In this document: positions 1 to 4,878 of the stretch, one piece after another
Position numbering within the stretch: position 1 is the stretch's first letter
Layout of the letters: the number at the start of each line of letters is the position of its first letter
Assembly: GCA_944324205.1 (NCBI GenBank)
Contig: CALUVK010000112.1
Coordinates: 1-5,654 of the forward strand
DNA: 5,654 nt
DNA from: Candidatus Gastranaerophilales bacterium
Lineage (GTDB): Bacteria > Cyanobacteriota > Vampirovibrionia > Gastranaerophilales > Gastranaerophilaceae
Direction of reading: 5' to 3'
Made by a program: the position numbers and the translations under genes
Notes under the pieces: model-generated
The model's database searches: none
What the model was told of the DNA's origin: nothing
The model's input: the letters and a program-made list of their open reading frames with translations, nothing else

Positions 1-36
1 ACGAAGTTCTTTTACCATTGTAGCTGTAATATTCAT
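1..36 (-). CDS. tsf: Elongation factor Ts, N-terminal end (partial, cut by window edge)
   Basis: Only the first 12 codons lie in the window. They read MNITATMVKELR on the minus strand, the usual EF-Ts opening (a helical UBA-like domain that binds EF-Tu). EF-Ts is the cytoplasmic nucleotide-exchange factor that recycles EF-Tu-GDP. The ATG is at 34-36. It is preceded by a strong Shine-Dalgarno, GAAGGAG (complement of 44-50), seven bases upstream, which fixes the start. The gene follows rpsB on the same strand, the standard bacterial rpsB-tsf order, and this supports the call despite the short fragment. The 156-base spacer from rpsB is longer than a simple coupled junction and holds inverted heptamer repeats. 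Confidence 0.9.
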   Translation of the reverse strand, partial: MNITATMVKELR

Positions 37-63
37 TTTAATTCTCCTTCTCTTTTTTATGAG

Positions 64-186
64 TGAGGAGTGAATAGTGAATAGTGAATAGATATTATTT
101 TTCACTACTTCTATAACACAACTCAAGCTTTCAACTTTAGCAACTGATGAATAGTTCTAATCACTATTCACCAATCACTATTCACT
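64..186. repeat. Inverted heptamer repeats in the rpsB-tsf spacer
   Basis: Three perfect tandem copies of TGAATAG occupy 71-91, preceded by a degenerate copy TGAGGAG at 64-70. The reverse orientation follows at 157-184 as CTAATCA, CTATTCA, CCAATCA, CTATTCA. A further forward copy TGAATAG lies at 148-154. Bases 69-91 and 164-186 can pair over 23 positions. In the minus-strand RNA that carries rpsB-tsf, one of the two imperfections becomes a G-U wobble and the other a U-U mismatch. The loop is 72 bases. A smaller alternative hairpin pairs 148-154 with 164-170. There is no U-tract after the stem, so it is not an obvious terminator. It may protect the upstream rpsB message, tune tsf expression, or simply be a dispersed genomic repeat. 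Confidence 0.75.
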
Positions 187-192
187 AAATAT

Positions 193-957
193 TTATACTG
201 TTGCAGGTTCTTCTACACCTGCGTCAGCGGCTGTAATTGCTTCGATTTTACCTTTAGAACCGGCATTGTTTTCTCTTAACTGTTTGCCTTCTAAAACGGC
301 ATCAGCTAATTTTGAAGCGATTAACTTGATTGAACGGATAGCATCATCGTTACCGGGGATAATATAGTTGATACCGTCCGGATCTGCGTTTGTGTCAGCC
401 AAGCAGATTACAGGAATATTCAATTTGTTAGCTTCCTTAATAGCAATATCTTCTTTAGCCTGATCGACTACAAAAATAATATCAGGAAGTCCTCTCATTT
501 CCTTAATACCGCCTAAAGTCTTGCTCAATTTAGCAAGCTGTCTGTTTAGTTGAGCCTGTTCTTTTTTCGGTAATTTTTCAGCGTGGCCTGAATTAATGAA
601 ATCTTCTAATTCTCTCAGTTTATTAACTCTGCCTCTGATTGTTTCGAAGTTAGTAAGCATACCGCCTAACCATCTTCTGTTGATATAGTATGCTCCGGCT
701 CTTGTTGCTTCTTCTGCAACAACTTCAGCTGCCTGTTTTTTAGTACCGACAAAAAGAACATTTCTTCCTTTTGCAGCGTATTCTCTTACAACATCATAAG
801 CAGCGTCTAATAATGTTGTAGTTTTTCTTAAATCAAGAATGTAAATCCCGTTTCTTGCTCCGTAAATATACGGTTTCATTTTAGGGTTCCAGTGTTGTGT
901 CTGGTGTCCGAAGTGTACACCTGCTTCTAAAAGTTCAATAAGTGATGCTGTTGACAT
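193..957 (-). CDS. rpsB: 30S ribosomal protein S2
   Basis: This is a complete 254-residue S2, a normal family length. S2 sits on the back of the 30S subunit between head and body and is needed with S1 for initiation. Visible hallmarks are the N-terminal signature LIELLEAGVHFGHQ (6-19), the WNPKMKPYIYGARNGIYILD block (23-42), RRWLGGMLTNF (94-104), and the second signature running from PDIIFVVDQ through NKLNIP (158-182). The central coiled-coil hairpin lies at about 105-150. The C-terminus after about 228 is a short low-complexity Ala/Glu tail, as is common in S2. The ATG at 955-957 has a Shine-Dalgarno AAAGGAG (complement of 966-972) eight bases upstream. It is followed by tsf, and expression probably depends on the structured leader upstream. 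Confidence 0.98.
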   Translation of the reverse strand: MSTASLIELLEAGVHFGHQTQHWNPKMKPYIYGARNGIYILDLRKTTTLLDAAYDVVREYAAKGRNVLFVGTKKQAAEVVAEEATRAGAYYINRRWLGGMLTNFETIRGRVNKLRELEDFINSGHAEKLPKKEQAQLNRQLAKLSKTLGGIKEMRGLPDIIFVVDQAKEDIAIKEANKLNIPVICLADTNADPDGINYIIPGNDDAIRSIKLIASKLADAVLEGKQLRENNAGSKGKIEAITAADAGVEEPATV

Positions 958-991
958 CTTTGAGTCTCCTTTTTTTACTTAGTTTACTACG

Positions 992-1081
992 GGCTATATA
1001 GTTTCATCTATAGGGATAGATATTAAAAAATTTAATTGAGCTATTTATAGACTAGGGTTATACCTATCAAACTATATAACC
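992..1081 (-). promoter_or_regulatory. Structured 5' leader of rpsB, candidate S2 autoregulatory element
   Basis: Bases 1069-1081 (5' arm in the minus-strand RNA) and 992-1004 (3' arm) form a 13-base-pair stem. Twelve positions are Watson-Crick and the remaining one (994/1079) is a G-U wobble in the transcribed strand. Inside it, 1063-1067 can pair with 1010-1014 (five pairs), and a small hairpin pairs 1022-1027 with 1031-1036. The stem closes a few bases after the predicted transcript start and ends about 20 bases before the rpsB Shine-Dalgarno. Ribosomal protein operons, including rpsB-tsf in E. coli, are known to be controlled by leader RNAs that bind the encoded protein. That this one binds S2 is inference. 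AT-rich sequence raises the chance of fortuitous pairing. Confidence 0.45.
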
Positions 1082-1092
1082 AAATACATAGT

Positions 1093-1121
1093 AGTATAAA
1101 CATATTTTTCAGACAAGTAAA
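1093..1121 (-). promoter_or_regulatory. Probable sigma-70 type promoter for rpsB-tsf
   Basis: Read on the minus strand, a -35 TTTACT (complement of 1116-1121) and a -10 TATACT (complement of 1093-1098) are separated by exactly 17 bases. They match the consensus at 4/6 and 5/6. Transcription would begin near 1086, giving a leader of about 129 bases whose first stem arm starts at 1081. A 6-base inverted repeat (ACAAGT at 1113-1118, ACTTGT at 1130-1135) overlaps the -35. The call rests on consensus match and fit with the leader structure only. Confidence 0.4.
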
Positions 1122-1203
1122 TATCTAAGACTTGTTACAAATATTAAATATATATTTGGATTTGTGTGTTTTAATTCGGTATTCTTTATATACGATATAG
1201 TGC

Positions 1204-1231
1204 TTTACAAGCATTTCATTCATGTTATTAT
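1204..1231 (+). promoter_or_regulatory. Extended -10 promoter for the unknown membrane-protein gene
   Basis: TTTACA (1204-1209, 5/6 match to the -35 consensus) and TATTAT (1226-1231, 5/6 match to the -10) are 16 bases apart. A TG dinucleotide at 1223-1224 gives an extended -10 element. The expected start of transcription is at about 1237-1239, leaving a leader of roughly 158 bases before the ATG at 1396. It is the best plus-strand promoter match in the control region and is divergent from the rpsB promoter. The stretch between the two promoters (about 1122-1203) is AT-rich and shows nothing else I can call. Confidence 0.5.
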
Positions 1232-1237
1232 GTTTTT

Positions 1238-1318
1238 ATGGGAAAATTTTTACATTCAAAACTCCATCATATGCATTGCGACCCGAAAGGGCCCGGAGTT
1301 TTGTCTGCTCTTAATTAA
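1238..1318 (+). CDS. Possible leaderless upstream ORF (26 codons) in the regulatory leader
   Basis: An ATG at 1238-1240 falls at the position where the upstream extended -10 promoter should start transcription. The frame stays open for 26 codons and ends in TAA at 1316-1318. The peptide includes FLHSKLHHMHCDPKGP, with four histidines within seven residues... that is H6, H10, H11 and H13 of the reading frame, followed by a Pro/Gly stretch. There is no Shine-Dalgarno, so it would have to be translated as a leaderless start. The frame crosses both arms of the first leader hairpin and ends inside the anti-Shine-Dalgarno segment, so its translation could control folding. An open frame of 26 codons can easily arise by chance, so the call is weak. 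Confidence 0.18.
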   Translation: MGKFLHSKLHHMHCDPKGPGVLSALN

Positions 1319-1396
1319 CTCCTTTACCCCTCGGCTCTTTCGGGATATTCAAGAGAGAATAAAGAGTACGATTTATACAAGGAGAATTTTAATTAA
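1257..1396 (+). promoter_or_regulatory. Structured GC-rich mRNA leader with anti-Shine-Dalgarno, candidate translational switch
   Basis: The leader has a GC-rich core in an otherwise AT-rich region. Stem A pairs CAAAACTCC (1257-1265) with GGAGTTTTG (1295-1303), nine perfect pairs, and encloses a CCC-GAAA-GGG mini-hairpin (1282-1291). Stem B pairs 1282-1298 with 1330-1344: 15 pairs including one G-U, with a two-base bulge at 1294-1295. A and B share bases 1295-1298, so they exclude each other. In the loop of B, TTAATTAACTCCTT (1311-1324) is complementary to the ribosome binding site AAGGAG (1379-1384) plus TTAATTAA (1389-1396), with a 4-base bulge; this covers the first base of the start codon. 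I do not recognise a known riboswitch consensus. Function as a switch is inference. Confidence 0.45.
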
Positions 1397-2625
1397 TGTC
1401 ATTAGTAAACATAATATCTGCAATAGGGAATAATTCCAGTATATACCCTTTAATTGTAAGGGATTGTGGTATTGAAGTTCCGTCAAAAGTTTTATTGACA
1501 TATCGCCAAAATCTTAAAGATTCAAAACAAATGGCATATAATGCAACAAGAGAAAGGCTGATTGACGAATACGGAACATCTTTGATATGGCTTGGTGGAA
1601 TTCCTGCTATGAATAAAATTTGTGATTGGGGCATAAATAAAATAGGATATAATCCTAAAATCAATTTAAATTTATTAAATGAGAATTCAAAGCAAGGATT
1701 AAAATCTAATATTGATAAATTTAAAAATTTTGCTCCTAATGAAGTAAAAGAACTGGAAAAAGTTCTGAAAAACAAGTCGTTTTATCAAAAACTGCTAGCA
1801 GGGAAATTTATATTATCAACAGCTATACCAATTCTGATAATGGGGTATTTATTGCCCAAATTTAATTTTGCGTTAACTGACAAAATTAGAAAAAAACAAG
1901 AGTCTCAAAAAGAAGAGTTTATGATATTGCAAAAGGCTATAATACCAAAAGAACAAAAGGATGAAATTTCATTTAAGGGTGTTACTTCTTCTTTAGCTAA
2001 TATGTCTACTGTTCATAAGATGGCTGTAACTGACGGAGGTTTGACAATTGGCAGGGTTGGTACTGCAAGAAACAAATATGAAAAAATGGAAATGGGTTTT
2101 AAAATGTCAATGATGATGTTTTTAAATTTTATTGCGCCAATATGGATTGCAAAAGGATTAGACGCCTTTTCTAATAAGTGTTTTAAAATAAATGTAAATT
2201 TGGATCCTGATTTATTAAATGACAAAGATTTTATAAAGGCGATAAAAGAGGATAAATTGGAGTTGCCAAAAAATGATTTATTTGAATATTTAGACAAGAA
2301 ATCTGATACAAAATTTTCAAAGCTGTCGGAAAAATATTGTGGTATAAAATACTTGAAAAATAGAATAAGAGATCCCAGAGAGTTTGTTGACGAAGTTCGT
2401 GTTATGAAATTTAAAGAAGAAATTGAAAATTTTGCAAAGCAAGCAAGAATGAGTGGTGATGTAGAAAAATATAGTAGGAAAGCTCTAAAAGTAAAGTCTA
2501 TAAATATATTGGCGAATGTTGGAATAAGCAGTTTTTTGTTGGCAGCAGCACTACCCAAATTAACATTCATGCTTAGAAAGAAAGTTACAGGTTCTGACGC
2601 TGAACCTGGGCTTATTAAAACTTAA
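1396..2625 (+). CDS. Lineage-specific membrane protein of unknown function
   Basis: I do not recognise a named family for this 409-residue protein. The ATG at 1396 is preceded by AAGGAG (1379-1384) with an 11-base spacer, slightly long. Hydrophobic segments are clear at about 134-153, 236-253 and 369-387, with a weaker one at about 61-72 (TSLIWLGGIPAM). No signal peptide is evident. Two of the hydrophobic segments end in the same motif followed by basic residues: LPKFNF (153-158, then TDKIRKK) and LPKLTF (386-391, then LRKK), suggesting an internal repeat of a membrane-plus-basic unit. The segments between (90-130, 160-230, 260-365) are charged, mostly helical and Lys-rich. The style resembles paralogous hypothetical proteins I associate with Gastranaerophilales, which is recollection rather than a search. 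It is monocistronic, converges on rlmN with only three bases between stops, and is preceded by an elaborate leader. Confidence 0.85.
   Translation: MSLVNIISAIGNNSSIYPLIVRDCGIEVPSKVLLTYRQNLKDSKQMAYNATRERLIDEYGTSLIWLGGIPAMNKICDWGINKIGYNPKINLNLLNENSKQGLKSNIDKFKNFAPNEVKELEKVLKNKSFYQKLLAGKFILSTAIPILIMGYLLPKFNFALTDKIRKKQESQKEEFMILQKAIIPKEQKDEISFKGVTSSLANMSTVHKMAVTDGGLTIGRVGTARNKYEKMEMGFKMSMMMFLNFIAPIWIAKGLDAFSNKCFKINVNLDPDLLNDKDFIKAIKEDKLELPKNDLFEYLDKKSDTKFSKLSEKYCGIKYLKNRIRDPREFVDEVRVMKFKEEIENFAKQARMSGDVEKYSRKALKVKSINILANVGISSFLLAAALPKLTFMLRKKVTGSDAEPGLIKT
2588..2608 (-). terminator. Possible terminator hairpin downstream of rlmN, inside the converging gene
   Basis: CAGGTTC (2588-2594) and GAACCTG (2602-2608) form a perfect seven-pair stem with a seven-base loop. 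On the minus strand the hairpin lies about 20 bases after the rlmN stop and is followed by a broken T-rich run (TAACTTTCTTTCT). On the plus strand no T-run follows it. The hairpin is within the last codons of the convergent membrane-protein gene, because the two stop codons are only three bases apart and leave no room for a terminator. The U-tract is imperfect, hence the modest confidence. Confidence 0.3.
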
Positions 2626-2628
2626 AAA

Positions 2629-3654
2629 TTAAGAATGAGAGGTTTTCCCGCGAAGTTGACCGCAGGCTGCATCAATATCTGCACCGCGCTCTAGTCTTAT
2701 AGTTACTTTTTTACCTGAATGCTCAAGCAGATATTTGAATTTCATTATATCGCTGCTTGAAGGCTTTTTGTAATCATTTTCTATTACCGAATTATATGGA
2801 ATCAGATTAATATTGCATTTCATATCTTTCAAGAAATACGCAAGTTCTTTTGCTACTGATGTTGTATCATTAAACCCGTGAATTAAAATATATTCAATTG
2901 TAATTCTGCGTCCGGTTTTTTCTATATAGTTTTTTAATGCTTTCTTTAAATCAGGAAGCGGATACCTGTTTTCTATTGGCATAATTGTTTTTCTAAGCTC
3001 GTGTCCGGGGGCGTGAAGTGATATTGCAAGTGTAGATTGAAGATTTAATTCTGCGAGCTTTTCAATTCCGGGAATTATTCCGCTCGTAGATATCGTAATT
3101 CTTCTAGCTCCTATTTGAAAATCATTATTAAATATCTCAAGTGCTTTTAATACATTATCGAGATTGAGCATTGGCTCTCCCTGTCCCATAAATACAATAT
3201 TTGTAATTTTTAATCCCGTGTCTCTCTGAATTGTAAGTACCTGCTCTATTATTTCTTTATAACTGAGATTTCGTCTAAAACCTCCTTTTGCTGTAGCGCA
3301 AAAAGAACAGTTAACAGCGCATCCTACTTGCGAACTTACGCATGCAGTTAAATTAGCCCGATTATCAAACCTCATGAGGACTGTTTCAACACATTCTCCA
3401 TCAGGATATTCTACAAGATATTTTATTGTACCATCTTTGCTGACTTGTTTAACTTTTATTTTTGTATCGCAAACGATAGCTATTTCTTTCAGTTTTTCCC
3501 TAAAATCTTTTGAAAGATTGGTCATTTCATCTATTGATGAAACTGATTTAGAATAAATCCAGCTGTGAATTTGCTTTGCTCTAAACTTTGTAGCTTTCAG
3601 CTCATTCATTAAGCCTTCCAATTCCTCAAGCTTCATTCCTGAAAGTATTATCAT
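2629..3654 (-). CDS. rlmN: Dual-specificity 23S rRNA (A2503-C2) / tRNA (A37-C2) methyltransferase, radical SAM
   Basis: RlmN methylates C2 of A2503 in 23S rRNA and, in characterised bacteria, C2 of A37 in some tRNAs; it acts in the cytoplasm using a [4Fe-4S] cluster and two SAM molecules. The 341-residue length is typical. The N-terminal accessory domain covers about 1-95. The cluster motif CxxxCxxC is C112-C116-C119 (GCAVNCSFC). The SAM-binding GQGEP lies at 157-161. The methyl-carrying cysteine expected near the C-terminus is C331 in GADIDAACGQLRG. In the close paralogue Cfr, the substrate preference is C8; the LIPYNSV and AACGQL contexts fit RlmN. The ATG (3652-3654) overlaps the stop of the upstream cysteine-cluster gene as ATGA. 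AGGAG (complement of 3664-3668) lies nine bases upstream, favouring this start over an in-frame Met at codon 7, where the purine-rich stretch is too close. Confidence 0.96.
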   Translation of the reverse strand: MIILSGMKLEELEGLMNELKATKFRAKQIHSWIYSKSVSSIDEMTNLSKDFREKLKEIAIVCDTKIKVKQVSKDGTIKYLVEYPDGECVETVLMRFDNRANLTACVSSQVGCAVNCSFCATAKGGFRRNLSYKEIIEQVLTIQRDTGLKITNIVFMGQGEPMLNLDNVLKALEIFNNDFQIGARRITISTSGIIPGIEKLAELNLQSTLAISLHAPGHELRKTIMPIENRYPLPDLKKALKNYIEKTGRRITIEYILIHGFNDTTSVAKELAYFLKDMKCNINLIPYNSVIENDYKKPSSSDIMKFKYLLEHSGKKVTIRLERGADIDAACGQLRGKTSHS

Positions 3655-4394
3655 TGCAGCTTACTCCTGTAAAACTCAATTATATCGGTTTTAGCTTTTA
3701 GAAGCATTGCTTCATGTGCAATCTCTTGCTTCCATTCATTGTATGAACAGGCTGAAGGTAAAAGCTTTAAAGGATTATGCGGGAAATCTTTGCAAACCGA
3801 AGGGCGGTTTTCATAATCTGAACATAAATTTCCTTCAAGCTTCGGGCAATAATAGTAATATATTTTTTCATCTTCAACAAGTTTGTTTAAAAGTTCAAAG
3901 TACTCTGGATTTGCAGCTTTTGCAGCTTCCTCTGTCTTATATGGAACAAAAACCGAAATAAAATCTTTAGAGAACTTATCTCCCCTCATTGCCCGTTGTT
4001 TAAGCTGTTCATATGAATACTGGCTTGTTGCAAGTTTGCAGCAGGCTGCACATTTTGAACACGAATAATTATTTCTCTTTTCCATTATATTTTTATATAT
4101 GACTTTTAATTTCTGTTTATAATCACCGGCTAAAAATGTTAAAATTTTTAGCTGCCAATCTCTGTAAGGACAATTGGAGGGATATGGTGCAAACATATCT
4201 TTTTTCTCTATTTTGCAGTCCTTTACCTGACACTTATCACATGGGTTCTCTGGCTTAAAAGCGTTGACTTCACGTCTTATACTTTCAGCTGCTTCAATAA
4301 AAATTTCTTCATAATTATTTTTTAAATTATCGTATTGAGAATTCAAAGAATTATCACTTTTATTATTTGCCTGATCCGAGAAAAAATTATCCAT
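3651..4394 (-). CDS. YkgJ-type cysteine-cluster protein (putative Zn/Fe-chelating domain)
   Basis: The protein (247 residues from the ATG at 4392-4394) carries the CxxCxxCC hallmark of the YkgJ family, CSKCAACC at 112-119. The usual downstream cysteines follow in CPKLEG (C183), LCSDY (C191) and RPSVCKDFP (C201). The family is predicted to bind zinc or an iron-sulfur cluster, but its biochemical role is not established. Unusually, there is a further N-terminal cysteine set, CDKCQVKDC (52-60) and NCPYRDW (C75). NCPYRDW echoes ACSYNEW (C216) near the C-terminus. The first 30 residues are polar and Asn-rich, with no signal peptide, so it is likely cytoplasmic. The reading frame also has an in-frame TTG at 4428-4430 (12 residues longer), but that TTG is the -35 element of the likely promoter, so I prefer the ATG. 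Its TGA overlaps the rlmN ATG by four bases, implying co-translation. Confidence 0.85.
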   Translation of the reverse strand: MDNFFSDQANNKSDNSLNSQYDNLKNNYEEIFIEAAESIRREVNAFKPENPCDKCQVKDCKIEKKDMFAPYPSNCPYRDWQLKILTFLAGDYKQKLKVIYKNIMEKRNNYSCSKCAACCKLATSQYSYEQLKQRAMRGDKFSKDFISVFVPYKTEEAAKAANPEYFELLNKLVEDEKIYYYYCPKLEGNLCSDYENRPSVCKDFPHNPLKLLPSACSYNEWKQEIAHEAMLLKAKTDIIEFYRSKLQ

Positions 4395-4401
4395 ATAAAA
4401 G

Positions 4402-4430
4402 ATAGTAGCACAAATTGCCTGATGGAGCAA
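4402..4430 (-). promoter_or_regulatory. Extended -10 promoter placing the transcript start at the cysteine-cluster ATG (leaderless)
   Basis: On the minus strand TTGCTC (complement of 4425-4430) and TACTAT (complement of 4402-4407) are 17 bases apart. A TGC immediately before TACTAT makes an extended -10. The -35 matches weakly (3/6) and the -10 at 4/6. Only seven bases separate the -10 from the ATG at 4394, and there is no Shine-Dalgarno, so the message would start at or next to the ATG. A five-base inverted repeat (ATTGC 4414-4418, GCAAT 4427-4431) overlaps the -35 and could be an operator half-site pair. The 91-base divergent spacer (4395-4485) must also hold the superoxide reductase promoter, for which I see no convincing match. 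Confidence 0.35.
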
Positions 4431-4485
4431 TGATAAACGAATTTAAGCCGATAAAATAAATAAGAGTAAAAGAAAGGACTATTTT

Positions 4486-4878
4486 ATGTCAACAGAAAAA
4501 TTACAATTATACAAATGTCCAATTTGCGGCAATCTTGTTCAGGTAATTTTGCCCGGCGCCGGCGAACTTGTATGCTGCGGTGAACCTATGAAACTTCTTG
4601 AGATACAGCATGATACATCAGAAATCGGTGAAAAACATGCTCCCAAAATGGATTTTAGAGAAAACAAAAAATTTGTTCAGGTAATAAGCCATCCAATGCA
4701 GTTAGAACATTATATTCAGTTTATTGAAGTCTATACAAAAGATAAGAATGAATTACATTTAAAATACTTCAAACCAAATGATGTCCCTGAATTTGATATA
4801 TCGTACCTGAAAGATGATATAGAAGCTGTAGAGCATTGTAACATTCACGGTTTATGGGGGGAAGATAAAAATGATTAG
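4486..4878 (+). CDS. dfx: Desulfoferrodoxin, two-iron superoxide reductase
   Basis: Superoxide reductase reduces superoxide to hydrogen peroxide without making oxygen, drawing electrons from rubredoxin-like donors; it is a cytoplasmic defence typical of anaerobes. The 130-residue protein is full length. The N-terminal desulforedoxin domain binds its Fe(Cys)4 centre through C11, C14, C30 and C31 (CPIC and VCCGEPM). The catalytic domain has all five ligands of the Fe(His)4Cys site: H51 (GEKH), H69 (SHPM), H75 (EHYI), C118 and H121 (EHCNIHGLW). The conserved Glu-Lys pair next to the active iron is E49-K50. The ATG has AAAGGA (4473-4478) seven bases upstream. The last codons overlap the ferritin start by eight bases. 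The gene is also known as rbo or sor. It is divergent from the cysteine-cluster gene. Confidence 0.97.
   Translation: MSTEKLQLYKCPICGNLVQVILPGAGELVCCGEPMKLLEIQHDTSEIGEKHAPKMDFRENKKFVQVISHPMQLEHYIQFIEVYTKDKNELHLKYFKPNDVPEFDISYLKDDIEAVEHCNIHGLWGEDKND

Noticed and set aside
64..184. CRISPR-like array
   Set aside because: Repeat unit is only seven bases, copies are contiguous with no spacers, and orientation is mixed.
1257..1303. Simple intrinsic terminator in the leader of the membrane-protein gene
   Set aside because: The stem is good but only four T follow before G; the broken T-rich tail is weak, and there is no upstream plus-strand gene to terminate. Premature termination cannot be excluded.
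1164..1433. 89-codon open frame on the plus strand across the control region
   Set aside because: It has no ATG or ribosome binding site at its start, runs through the promoter and structured leader, overlaps the next gene's start in another frame, and has no family-like sequence.
1389..1775. Minus-strand open frame inside the membrane-protein gene
   Set aside because: Antisense shadow of an AT-rich gene, with Phe/Ile/Ser-rich composition and no ribosome binding site.
2013..2570. 185-codon minus-strand open frame inside the membrane-protein gene
   Set aside because: Reverse-complement shadow; Lys codons of the true gene become Phe/Leu runs.
3634..3636. Alternative rlmN start at the in-frame Met at codon 7
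   Set aside because: The AGGA before it is only one or two bases from the ATG, while the upstream ATG has AGGAG at nine bases and the ATGA overlap.
3374..4068. Three short plus-strand open frames opposite rlmN and the cysteine-cluster gene
   Set aside because: The opposite strand encodes clear families with conserved cysteine motifs, so these are shadows.
4431..4475. Promoter for the superoxide reductase gene (TAAAAT at 4452-4457)
   Set aside because: No acceptable -35 lies at 16-18 bases upstream, so the match is too weak to annotate.
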